Part shown: positions 34,787 through 46,750 of the stretch, in pieces | Position numbering within the stretch: the first letter of the stretch is position 1 | Layout: each line of letters starts with the position of its first letter | Assembly: GCA_959347315.1 (NCBI GenBank) | Contig: OY365815.1 | Coordinates: 16,742,954-16,806,953, forward strand | DNA length: 64,000 bases | Direction: 5' to 3' | Source: Bimastos eiseni | Taxonomy: Eukaryota > Annelida > Clitellata > Crassiclitellata > Lumbricidae | The notes under the pieces: model-generated | Databases searched by the model: none | What the model was told of the DNA's origin: nothing | The model's input: the letters and a program-made list of their open reading frames with translations, nothing else | Made by a program: the position numbers and the translations under genes

Positions 34787-37700
34787 TTAATCCAAGTAGT
34801 CAAATCCCTCTGGAATGTCAAACTGTTTGTCAATAATGCTTTCGTCAAAAGAGAACTTGTTCTTTATCCAGGATTTCACTGAAAAGATGTTATCTATAAA
34901 GCAAAGTTTTTCAGGTTAAGAAATGGCTGTAGTCAAAATTTACAACAATGGAAATTGGCTAAGACGAGTTAATAGTAAAATTTTGTCTTAATCAAATTTA
35001 CTATTAAAATGGAAAATTTAAGACTTATTCATAAACGCATTGTAGTGCGCAACTTACAAGCAGCAAATGATTTGGGAACATTGTACTTGTACCAGCACGT
35101 GTATTATTTTTACATTATGAGGTTAACTGGAATTTATATTATACGGCAAAGTTTATTCTACTTAAAATCTGTCAGCACGGATTTTAAGCAGACGAAAATT
35201 TAACAATACTATGTGTGATAGGCCGAGGTCCCGAACTCTAATCGAAAACATTTTGTAGAAACTGATACTCATGAGCATTTTCTAGTTCTTATTTATAAAA
35301 CATTTACTTTACTGCACAGTACAACTACAAATGCCATTACTCTCCCATACCCATATGAATTTCAATTACTTAATATTAAGTTTCACTGATTGATTGATTG
35401 AATTGTACAATGCAATTGTAAATCTCAAATTTCTGTGTCACATAAACAACTGCCAGAAGAGAATATTCACCAGTGCTAGATCACATTCACTCTGCACGAG
35501 ACAGATTTGTTAGCCAGCATGGGTGACAGGCATTGTGCCCAGGTTAAATGCAGTTAAATATATTTAATGTATATGGAATGCATAAATACTTGAAAATAAC
35601 TGTATTAATTGATTGCATTGATGAATGGATGCAGTCATATAATGTTGACACCATAACTGTTTATTGAACTTGTGCAGTGAAGATAATAAAATCTTAATCT
35701 GAGGCACAAACTGATCTACGTTAAAAATATTAGTAAATGAATTAACAAAATAAATAAAAAATTGTATGCATACGGAACCTGTCCATCTGTTGGCTGCCTC
35801 TTTGGACATGACAATCTCTTTCTTCATCTGGTCCATGACCTCTGGGTCGCAGTCTTTATAGCTCTCAAGTTCTGCTAACAGTCGTTTCTTGTCTGCAGCC
35901 TTCAGTCCCAACTCCTTCAACAGCTGCACTCGCTTTTCCTAAAACATCAATAGATCAATATTCTATGATTTCAGTGGACGGTTCATCATGAATATTCTAT
36001 GATTTCAGTGGACGGTTCTATGTTATGTATTAAGCCACACATACAGATTAGCATGGCTACATCTCCCACTACTTAGACTGAAGTTGGTGAAAGTGGCTTC
36101 CCTAAGTATCCCTGCTTTTTGCCATCTGGAACTCATTACCTGTCACTTTGAAGGATATGACCAACAAAAATATTCAGAAATGGGGTTAAAACACAATTGG
36201 ATTGGATTGCTACATGTATACACTTTAATGTGCTCTTGCTCAGTATAGATGTAAGTGATATAGGTTTGATTTGAGGCAGATAAGTTTTCTTGGGCTATAT
36301 AAATATAGAATATGCAGTAACTGATCACTGAAGCATTTTGGGTAATAAACCCCGATGCCAGAGAGATCAGTGTATGGCAGACCATAATACAGTCAAGGGC
36401 CTGGTCCATTTTCACGACAAAGACAAGATAGACAAACAGAGGCGATGATCTCATTTAACAGGTGAAGGAGGGACGCCCAATGAGAGGGGCAAAAATTGTG
36501 TGTGGGACAAACGTGTAACGTGTCCCCTCTCTGTAAAAGGTGGGGGGGGGACTTATCCCCGTGACCCCCGGGATCGCCTCCCCTGTGGACAAGCTATACG
36601 AATCTCAACTCTCTTAAAATCCCACGTGGCATTTACACTTTAGAAATTGCATTACAGATACATACTGCAAATGTGCTTATAACAATTACACTTGTATTAC
36701 ATGCAATTCATTACATTGTAAATAATGAAACATCATGGACTTACGGATTCCTCTCTTCCAACTTTTGCTTGTTGAATATTTGCCTCAGTTGCTTTTCGTT
36801 TTTTCTCCATATCCTCCAATTGTCTCGTCGTGTCCTCCAGTTTTCTCTTTCGCTGATGGCAAGCAAAAAGATAACCAGAAAACCACTCCAACTGATTAGC
36901 ATTTCATTTCTAATATTAATGTATTACTTTAATGATTTCTGGATCTAGCAATCTACACTCATCCATTCACCAATCAGCCCATCCACCAGTCAACCATTCA
37001 TGATCCACCACCGATTCACTCGCAATTCAGTTTATCAGTACATCCGCCAAGACTGGATTGTAAATTGCTAGTCAGAATCAGAATTAGCTACTGAAATTTG
37101 CTAATTAATTAGAATTGGACAAACACTTTAGCTAATTCATTAGCTTGAAATCATTTTGACATGACTGATGACAATACGTAAACTGGTTGACAATATCACT
37201 GAATATTTTGCACTTCCATATTAATTTAGCTCTTCCTTCCAATGCCACTTTTATTTCAATACTACTAAAGTGGTTCATCCAACCTGACCATCCACCAATC
37301 AGCGCTCCCTATGAGTCTTACCACTGGGAAAAGCAGTTTCGTGGGCACACATAACTGCAAACATCGTAAAGCAAGATAAACGCATGCAAAAATCTCTCCG
37401 TGCAGCTAGCCTAGAAACCAGTTCGCTGCACTGTATTTACATTACCACTGATTTATCAATTTCTGTAGTATGTGTGAACCCATTCATTAATTTATCCTTC
37501 ATTTATTCACCAGATGGTACTTTTAATAAATAAAATTCTTGAGCCCTCACATTCTGACTCGCTTTGCTTGGAAAAGCCCAAAAATAGACAGAGGTTCCGA
37601 TTTTGTCCGTGTCTACCATTCCATCATCAACAAGGCTCTGTAGAATGTCCTTAACTGACATGGAGGTGATTCCTTTCTCTTTCTGGCACATTTTTTCTAG

Positions 37701-38977
37701 CTCCTTCAGCTGGAAAAACTCTTTCTGCCGACAACAAAAACAGCGGTTCATCACCAATCGTCTATTATCACTACTGCTATTATGTTATGTAACAGAGTAA
37801 TGAACTTTTTCTAACACTTTTATTAGCATCAATAAACTACAACATGAGCTGAGTTTCTTTGAAGCACATAAAAATGTTTTAGAAAACATTTTCGTAAAAA
37901 CGCACTTCACCAAACCTACTTCTTTGGATAAGTTGGAAACAAGTTGAAACTTAAGCCAAATTGTCCTCTCAACTTGCATTCACACATTTATGTATCTCAA
38001 CATTGTTCACATTTATGAAGTTGTGCTGATGTCGAACAGCAGAAAACCTTGAAAATGTCACCTTTGAAGTTATCAAGAATGGAATAAGCATTGATTATTA
38101 GACATGAATAATTACTTATTAACTGGCAATAATCGAGAAACGGTACTTATGATCGCCACATTACATTATAGACAATGTAGCTACCCCAGATTGTAAAGAA
38201 ATAGAATGCAGAATACAAGCAGAGGACTACCATAATTAAACAAGCAGCAGGCGAACCATAGGTCTACAATGTAATTACAAGTCCAACATGAGTGTTGAAT
38301 TAAATTTAAATTTAGAAGATAATTTGTATATGTAAAAGTTGATCTGGTGAACGTTTTCCCCAAACATCATCAGAAATATACTAACAAAGTCTTTCTGGTA
38401 GCTCACTTTCTCTCACAATCAGTCTACAATGTTAATAAACTAGTGGCTGTCCATGTCTAAACATGGTTGCTTGACGCATTGAATCACTCTTTCTGTATGT
38501 ATTGGGGAGCCATATCGTATGCAAGTACGGTAAACACCAGCGAATCTCTTTACAATTGCCAACTGTTATCATCACCGTTAATGTATGCCAGCAGTAACAA
38601 TAGACAAAATATTGAAAATAATCGAGACGTTTTGAGCAGTTGCGCTAAGTTTCAACCAGACATCACCGTCATTAAAATTAGGAGACGATAAATAACCTTC
38701 TCATAAAAGAACTCCATCATTCTTGTTCTTTTCTCGTCCACACTCAGACCCTTTTTCTTCGACTGAAAATTAGCACAAACAACATTACATAATATTATAT
38801 CAGCTGACATTAAAAACTACAACTATGCAACACGTATATTGTTTTCAATAATCACTCAACGTTGGCAAGAATGATGCTTCATACGTTATTGCATTATTAT
38901 AATGGCTTACTGAAACAGCAGGTTTTGATAACAAAACAGTCAAATTCATAACATAATGTATTACCATCACTGATATT
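34787..38977 (-). CDS. MND1: MND1, meiotic nuclear division protein 1
   Basis: Exons (transcript order): candidate ATG exon 38977-38975, then 38762-38697, 37724-37551, 36852-36745, 35938-35779, 34893-34787. With the single-codon first exon the protein has 205 residues, the same as human MND1. MND1 pairs with HOP2/PSMC3IP and helps DMC1/RAD51 invade duplex DNA in meiosis. Seen: [19 protein letters not shown], the winged-helix part ([20 protein letters not shown], then [13 protein letters not shown]), a central coiled coil (exons 4-5), and the capping C-terminus (CDPEV...[18 protein letters not shown], ending [11 protein letters not shown]). All five downstream exons join in phase with GT-AG introns. 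Only the first exon is uncertain: the conserved Ser follows directly after an acceptor, so the Met must lie upstream, and ATG|GTAATA at 38975 is the best candidate. Intron 3 sits between exons 3 and 4; MITE copy C is in intron 4. Confidence 0.95.
36438..36585 (+). mobile_element. MITE family 1, copy C, in MND1 intron 4
   Basis: It begins CAGAGGCGATGATC and ends GGGATCGCCTCCCCTG. The inside shares CGCCCAATGAGAGGGG and CTCTCTGTAAAAGGTGGGG with the other copies. Confidence 0.75.
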
Positions 38978-40525
38978 ATGCAGCAATAGATGAATTATAT
39001 AACTGAATCTGTGCGCATTCGGCTTTCCAGCGGATTTCAAAACGGCGCCATCAGCAATTACATATTGTATACGCTGCCTCCTCACATCATTTCATGGAAA
39101 TTTAGCGACATCCTGCGATAAAAATTCTTATAAGATAATCCTTCTTTTCAGTACACGAAAGCATTTAATTGTTTACTATTGTGTGTTCATTTGTCACATT
39201 TTTCAGCAGTAGATCCTATTTGTGATTGCTCACCAAAACATTTTTTTAGAAATCGAGCAGTTTTGGCTACAACTGTTACATGGTTGCAAGTTTGAAGATT
39301 ACGAGTTCACGACACGATAGCCTAAGTTAGGCCTATTACCCAAGGTCCTACGCCGAATCCTCAAGGAAGCAAACTACTGTGAATAAATAAGATGGCGCGA
39401 ACTGGCTCTGGGCGCTCAAGTAAAAGAGTAATATCATTATGAATTGTACAAATCTGACTAATATGTTATAGATGGCTTATTTTTTGCCATTCTTAGTAAT
39501 GTTCGCCAATTGCGTCAATGGTAACTGCGACCTCAGAATGGGAAAACGCTTGACCTGTTTAACAAGACCTTCGATTTTAATCAGATACTTTGTTTACATC
39601 TATTTAAGTTGTTTACGTTTCACGTTTCTCCATAATCTCTTTTAAAGCTATTGAGACATTTGTGAGTGTCTTAGGTCTAATTGATTTCGATTTACTTCAT
39701 TATTTCCCAAGCTTGAATAATTTGTATTTTGTTTTGTTAATGGCTGATGGATGTCATCTATTTGGCCGTAACTATGTAACCTATACACTAGAACACTGTC
39801 TTAATGTAGCGCATTTTTAATATACCACAAGGGCACTCTACGTATGATTTTCTAGCAGATCTAGACAAGTGCATTTAATACAGTTAGCATATGTATCCAG
39901 CACAGAGTCAAGGACCACATGCAGTGGCCGACTTTTACATTAGGACGGTGCGAAAAACGAGAAAGGACGATGGGCTCGAGTTTAAGTTCGGCAACGTGAC
40001 ATCTGCATATCTACATGGGTCGGAGAGTGCAGCGATTGCCGACCCAGCTCACAGAGCTTAGGATGTATGCCTGGACAGTGCCAGCAATTGAGGCAAGTGT
40101 CGGCATGATGGTCTTTAAAGCAACATGCTCTACAACAAGTATAGTCCAGAGTAGTGCATCATATGTTCAATTATATGCAAATCTTCGGGCTTATTGGATA
40201 TGACTCGGGGATCACAGTTAAGGATGGATTGGATGAGGAGCAACAGGAATTTCAGCAGATCAGATCAGCATGAATGTAATTGCAACAGTCAAAGCATGTC
40301 ATTATGAATGAGTGTTCAATCGAGTATCATTGCTGCACCGAAGGACAGACTGCACGCTGTTTGACAGAAACAAAAAGGTGGTTTATATGGTCTGCCATTG
40401 ATGAGTCTCTGTCCACTGTGTCCAGATTCCGGATTAAAAAAACTTTTATATATATTGTAGTGTAAACTGTTCACAGACTGCTTCTTTAAGCCTGTGAACC
40501 ACATGTGAAGTCGAGGAATTTATTG
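38978..40525. other. Divergent promoter region between MND1 (-) and SIRT4 (+)
   Basis: The two genes point away from each other, so their promoters should lie within these 1.5 kb. I see no clear TATA box. The stretch 39930-40250 is richer in GC and has interrupted open frames; it may be a decayed retroelement, but I could not assign it. Confidence 0.4.
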
Positions 40526-43500
40526 ATGGCTTCTTCAGGCCTACTTCGGTTCGTCCCAGTGAGTCGCCCAGCCTCTCATTATGACCTGGAGAGACTCCAG
40601 CAGTTCTTGAACAAATCAAAGCGACTGATTGCTCTGACTGGAGCAGGTCTGTCGACGGAAAGCGGAATACCAGGTGCGTCCTTTTGTTTTAATTGCAGTA
40701 ATCAAGGTTGTAGTTAAGGTAATTCTTGAGAAAAGGCCATTTGTGCTTGCACAGCCTATAAACCTCCAGATGGCCAAAGTAGCTCACTGCTAGGGACTTA
40801 GGTAAATAATTAAGCAGCATTTGGTTAACACGATGAATTGCTCAGCACGAGAAAGAAACTATCAATCTGAGTGTCAAATTAAACTGAGACAACAGTTTGA
40901 CACAAGTCAACTTATTTCCAGCATATCTGCAGAAGTTTTATGAACAAAATGCTGTAAGTCTTCTAAGATATTGTTATCTTAAAAAAATGACTGTCAGCAA
41001 GAAAACCATCCAACACTTTGAGCTTTCCACATTGAATCTCACATCATTAAATCCCAATGCTCAAACCAGAAATACTTGTAAGCAGTCATCTTTTGACGGT
41101 ATTATATTATTTACTCTGACTGTGGTCTAGTTACATGCTATTCTCATCTTAAGGTATACTTCTTTAGGGCATTTAATCATAGGTGCAAAGTTATATGGCA
41201 CCTCTTCAAGTAATCTTCAATTGTTGCTAAAATGAGGCAGGTAAGAAGTTACACTTTGCAGGTTGCCAGGGCAGTGTGTTCAGAGGAGACAGCAGTTTTG
41301 AGGAGTCTTCAAAAGCTAGCCGGAGATATAGTCCTACGTATACATACAGATAAAGCCTTCATCGGAAGAACCGCAGAAGTCGATTTTCGGTATAATAGTC
41401 TCCTCCTCCTTTACCTCCAATACTCTACTCCTCCTTTACCTCCAATACTCTCCTCCTCCGTTACCTCCAATACTCTACTCCTCCTTTACCTCCAATACTC
41501 TCCTCCTCCGTTACCTCCAATACTCTCCTCCTCCCTTACCTCCAATACTCTCCTCCTCCCTTACCTAGAATACTCTCCTTCTCCGTTACCTCCAATACTC
41601 TCCTCCTCCTTACCTCCAATACTCTCCTCCTCCTTTACCTCCAATACTCTCCTCCTCCTTTACCTCCAATACTCTCCTCCTCCTTTACCTCCAATACTCT
41701 CCTCCTCCCTTACCTCCAATACTCTCCTCCTCCTTTACCTCCAATACTCTCCTCCTCCTTTACCTCCAATACTCTCCTCCTCCTTCACCTCCAATACTCT
41801 CCTCCTCCCTTACCTCCAATACTCTCCTCCTCCTTTACCTCCAATACTCTCCTCCTCCCTTACCTCCAATACTCTTCTCCTCCTTTACCTCCAATACTCT
41901 CCGCCTCCCTTACCTCCAATACTCTCCTCCTCCTTTACCTCCAATACTCTCCTCCTCCCTTACCTCCAATACTCTCCTCCTCCTTTACCTCCAATACTCT
42001 CCTCCTCCCTTTCCTCCAATACTCTCCTCCTCCTTTACCTCCAATACTCTCCTCCTCCCTTACCTCCAATACTCTTCTCCTCCTTTACCTCCAATACTCT
42101 CCTCCTCCCTTACCTCCAATACTCTCCTCCTCCTTTACTCCCAAGACTCTCCTCCTCCTTTACCTCCAGTACTCTCCTCCTCCTTTACCTCCAATACTCT
42201 CCTCCTCCTTTACCTCCAATACTCTCCTCCTCCTTTACTTCCAATACTCTCCTCCTCCTTTACCTCCAGTACTCTCCTCCTCCTTTACCTCCAATACTCT
42301 CCTCCTCCCTTTCCTCCATTACTCTCCTCCTCCCTTACCTCCAGTACTCTCCTCCTCCTTTACCTCCAATACTCTCCTCCTCCTTTACCTTCCATACTCT
42401 CCTCCTTCTTTACCTCCAATACTCTCCTTTTCCTCTCGTCCAATACTCTCCTCCTCCTTTACTCTCAAGACTCTCCTCCTCCTTTACCTCCAGTACTCTC
42501 CTCCTCCTTTACCTCCAATACTCTCCTCCTCCTTTACCTCCAATACTCTCCTCCTCCTTTACTCCCAATACTCTCCTCCTCCTTTACCTCCAGTACTCTC
42601 CTCCTCCTTTACCTCCAATACTCTCCTCCTCCCTTTCCTCCATTACTCTCCTCCTCCCTTACCTCCAGTACTCTCCTCCTCCTTTACCTCCAATACTCTC
42701 CTCCTCCTTTACCTTCCATACTCTCCTCCTTCTTTACCTCCAATACTCTCCTCCTCCTTTACCTCCAATACTCTCCTCCTCCCTTACCTCCAATACTCTC
42801 CTCCTCCTTTACCTCCAATACTCTCCTCCTCCCTTACCTCCAATACTCTCCTCCTCCCTTACCTCCAATACTCTCCTCCTCCCTTACCTAGAATACTCTC
42901 CTTCTCCGTTACCTCCAATACTCTCCTCCTCCTTACCTCCAATACTCTCCTCCTCCTTTACCTCCAATACTCTCCTCCTCCTTTACCTCCAATACTCTCC
43001 TCCTCCCTTACCTCCAATACTCTCCTCCTCCCTTACCTCCAAAACTCACCTCCTTCTTTACCTCCAATACTCACCTCCTTCTTTACCTCCATTACTCTCC
43101 TTTTCCTTTACCTCCAATACTCTCCTCCTCCCTTACCTCCAATACTCTCCTCCTCCCTTACTCCCAAGACTCTCCTCCTCCTTTACCTCCCAATACTCTC
43201 CTCCTCCTTTACCTCCAGTACTCTCCTCCTCCTTTACCTCCAATACTCTCCTCCTCCCTATCCTCCATTACTCTCCTCCTCCCTTACCTCCAATACTCTC
43301 CTCCTCCTCTACCTCCAATACTCTTTTCCTCCTTTTCCTCGAATACTCTCCTCCTTCCCGGGGGTGATATATCAATTAACCGAAAATGGACTTCCGCGGT
43401 TCTAACGATGAAGTCTTCAGATATCCCCAAAGTAAGTGACATTGAGCTTCAATTGAACATTTACTTTGTTGTCTTGATCAATTCAGACTACCGTTCGGAT

Positions 43501-45558
43501 AAAGTGGGACTCTACGCGAGAACAAGCTTGCGACCTGTTCAGTACCTTGATTTCGTACAGAGCAGCGCAGCCCGCCAGCGTTACTGGGCTCGTAACTTTG
43601 TTGGATGGCCAAGGTTTTCCTCTCTTGAGCCGAATGCGTCGCACGTCGCTCTCTCCAATTGGGAAAAACACGGTGCACTCGAGTGCATTGTCACGCAGAA
43701 CGTTGATGAGCTCCACCGCAAAGCAGGCAGTCTAAGTGTCATTGAACTTCACGGTAGCACCCACCGGGTCGTCTGTCTTTCATGTGATTTGCAAATGTCA
43801 CGAGCTGTGCTGCATGAGATGTTCTTGAAGGCAAATCCTGATTGGTCAGCGTCTGCATTGCAGGATCAGATTGCACCAGATGGCGATGTGCTGCTTTCCG
43901 AGGATCAAGTGAAGACCTTCAAGGTGTTTTGGGTTTATTTCTCAGATCTCTTTAAATGAAAATTTAATACGGCTAATCTATATATAAATTGTATGTCAAT
44001 TCTTCCTATCCATCTGTGTCACGTTTTGACTAATTCATGAACAGTTCATTGTTTGTATTGACTTGTAATTTTTATTGTTAGTTATCTAGAAACTTATAAT
44101 TGCACCTTTCATAAAATTGCCTCAGAAAAGCGATACCTATGCTAACTACAAAAATGTTGAAGTCATTGAGAATTAGATGTTCAGCAAATGTTGGAAGTTT
44201 GCATCCAGAATTGACAGTAGATACTATGTTTAGAGTACCTGTTATTTTCTAAGCAATGCTATCAGTGAACAAGACTGTTTATAATATGTAATATTCAGTA
44301 TGCTATGTTTTTTGTTGCATTTTTAGAATTACATTCGATGCAAATACTAAAATTAAATACTGTGTGTTAAACTTATAATAATTATGTGAAACATTCCAGG
44401 TGCCTCCATGTCCGAAATGTGAAGGCATTCTGAAGCCTGATGTGATTTTTTTTGGAGACAATGTGGCGGCAAAGTTAGTGGACCACGTCTATGGGTTGGT
44501 TGGTTCAGCAGACAGCATCCTGGTGACTGGATCATCTCTCTTTGTAAGCCCAAACACTTACAAGGTGCTATATAAATGTCTGTGTAACAGAATCATGGAT
44601 TACAAATTTATTTGGCTAGAAAGATCACAACTTCACTCTTAGAACAGCCTTGTTATAAAGAGATTTTAATATGGTTGTCATAACTAGCTTTATAAGGAGG
44701 TCCTGGTGTATAATCAATAACTGGGCAAGCCACATTGGTGGGACCAACAGATAGTTACTGTGTGGCTGGTGGAGATCTGCTGGTCGATGCTTCTACACAT
44801 ATTTTGTTTTGTGTTCGCCTGATTATTTGATCTTATTGGCTTTAACGTCATGTAGATCAGTGCAGGAGGCGCCTTTGTGTAGGAATCTTGAAGGGATGTT
44901 TGTAATAATAATAATATTGTTTACTGCTAACTGAAAGACACTGCTAGTGTTGGTCCTTCTGGAACAATCCATGTTGCCAGCCAGGGGTGGTGATCCCGGG
45001 GTCGAGGGGACAAATCCCCGCCACCTTTTACAGAGAGGGGATACGTTATATGTGTCCTCCCACATTTCCTACCCTTCTCATTGGGTGTCCCACCCCCACC
45101 TATCAAACAAGATTGCCGCCTCTATTGTCAGCAGTTCTAAGAACTTATCAAATATGCTGTAGCAGAAAATTTCAAAACATCTTTCTGACATGGCATGAAG
45201 TTGAACCCACACACTGTGTTAACTAACATTAAGGAAACAAAACTGTCACAAACTCCAAACTGGTCTCTATGGCCCCATGAGCTTTGTTTTTGTGTTGCTA
45301 TTGAACTGCCCTACCGGTAAATAGAAAACCATTTTACTTTACATCAACTGATCTGTCAACTGCAGCAGTTGCTGCCATCAAACATGACTGATTTGTGTAC
45401 AATTTCAGGTTTATTCTGGCTACAGATTTGTTCAGAAGGCAAAATCCCTTGGAAAGAAAATAGCCATAGTCAACATTGGTCCAACACGGGCAGATGATGT
45501 TGCCGATTTAAAAATTGAAGCACGTTGTAGCGAGGTTTTACCAAAACTTCAAGTTTAG
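40526..45558 (+). CDS. SIRT4: SIRT4, mitochondrial-type class II sirtuin
   Basis: Exons: 40526-40673, 43487-43923, 44400-44543, 45409-45558; 292 residues (human SIRT4 is 314). SIRT4 enzymes are NAD-dependent ADP-ribosyl/deacyl transferases of the mitochondrial matrix acting on glutamate, leucine and fatty-acid metabolism. Seen: the NAD-binding [15 protein letters not shown] (39-53), the family signature [13 protein letters not shown] (79-91), [12 protein letters not shown] (119-130), catalytic His138 in ELHGS, the zinc cysteines C146/C149 and C199/C202, GHLKPD-like [24 protein letters not shown], and NIGPTRADD near the end. The N-terminus is short but basic/hydrophobic ([15 protein letters not shown]), compatible with mitochondrial import. 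Phases are 1, 0, 0. Intron 1 (2.8 kb) is mostly a 25-bp minisatellite. A LINE-tail motif begins about 15 bases after the exon 3 donor, and MITE copy D sits in intron 3. Confidence 0.96.
41396..43353 (+). repeat. 25-bp polypyrimidine minisatellite in SIRT4 intron 1, about 78 units
   Basis: The consensus unit is CCTCCTCCTTTACC plus TCCAATACTCT. The + strand is nearly all C/T except for three or four A residues per unit. Variants (CCCTTACC, CCTTTACT, TCCAGTACT, TCCATTACT) recur in blocks. One block around 42440-42530, with its neighbours, closely repeats 42130-42420, indicating larger segmental duplications. No + frame has a stop within the unit, so a 711-codon open frame runs through all three phases; it has no coding meaning. 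Confidence 0.97.
44981..45124 (-). mobile_element. MITE family 1, copy D, in SIRT4 intron 3
   Basis: The left end CCAGGGGTGGTGATCCC and right end GATTGCCGCCTCT are degraded inverted repeats. The inside has CCACCTTTTACAGAGAGGGG and CTCATTGGGTGTCCC as in copy B. Confidence 0.75.
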
Positions 45559-46750
45559 GACGAGATTTAGGTTTGTCAAAGAATTAGAATTTATTATGAT
45601 AATCTGCTTTCAAGGATAGGAGAGAATCGAGTTCAGGGTAGTGAAGGCAGTTACAAATTGTGTAAATATATTCACAGCAAGAATTAACGCCTTCAATTTG
45701 TACTGCTGAGAATTTGTTAGATTTCTGTGTAAAGAAAGACGCATGAGAATCTTAGTTTCAGGACAAAGCAAAGCTGATTGCTTTCAAACTTTGACACATA
45801 TCTTAAAAGCAATTCTGTGGCCAGGAAGTTGAACTTTTATCTGAAAACTTAGGAAATGAGTAGAATTCACGTCAGTCTACATACCTATTTAATAGGACGT
45901 AATGTTGGAAAAACTACTGCACCAGTTACGGTTGTTTACATCAGTTCTTCATTAGCCTACTATGTGATCGACCTTGGTTGCAAGGTAAGCAACATTTGAG
46001 TATTGGCCTGTGAGAGGCATATTTGGCAATTGAAAGGCAGATGAAGCACAGTAATTCTCTGTTTTAGAGAGTTACCAGCATATCATACCTCATTTTATAG
46101 TATAATATAACCCCATAAGGGCATTCCTCAAGGTTGTGCCTTACTGGTATGACAGTATATCACCTTTGAGAGGTATAGCTGAATAGACATCCCATATTGC
46201 AAAAAATAATGCATGTGTTATAAGTTAGCTGATTTGTGCAACTACAATACATTTTTGCCAGCTGTGCAGTGTTTTACACTTTTTAACAACCAGCATATAC
46301 CAAAAGTGATTGGGAAACAGTTGCAGATCATCGGTAGAGTGTCAAGAGACAAAAAACCTGGAATTAAGTCAAAGTAGTTTATTTAATCCACTTTGAAGGT
46401 CCATGCTATTGAAAATATTGAGAATTCTACCAAGTTATCAAAAACAAATTTCTCAATAAAATATTTGGTTTCCAGATTATTCGGCAAGGTTTTCTTCTTT
46501 GCTCCACATTACGAAACTGTTCAGAAACTCGGTTCACTCCACTTTGAAAACATATTGCAACAGAATATGTCAAATTGTGTGCAAGGTGAAAAAAGATTTA
46601 GAGAAAGCAGGTTCACTGAAATGAATTTAACAGTGGCTGTTTTATTCCTAAAGAACCAGCAGCCAACAACAGAATAGTCTGATTTTTTGCAGACATTTGC
46701 TGAAACATTTTAATAAGCTATGCTACAAACACAAGACAGTCAGGTCTGAG
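45559..46750. other. Convergent intergenic region between SIRT4 and the BTB-ZF gene
   Basis: It should contain both 3' UTRs. On the minus strand, AATAAA motifs (TTTATT on +) at about 46642 and 46378 could end the BTB-ZF transcript. The 94-codon open frame at 46393-46677 has no recognisable features. Confidence 0.4.

Noticed and set aside
39930..40250. GC-richer patch with Cys-containing frames on both strands
   Set aside because: Stops interrupt every frame and no domain is recognisable. It may be retroelement debris in the MND1/SIRT4 promoter interval.
41396..43353. Possible CRISPR-like array
   Set aside because: Units abut without unique spacers and the genome is clearly eukaryotic, so this is a minisatellite.
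41232..43367. 711-codon open frame of Ser/Leu/Pro-rich repeats
   Set aside because: It is the 25-bp minisatellite read through all three phases. The unit simply has no stop on +. It lies inside SIRT4 intron 1, and the neighbouring SIRT4 exons join perfectly across it.
46393..46677. 94-codon + strand frame
   Set aside because: No features; it overlaps the probable 3' UTR of the BTB-ZF gene on the other strand.
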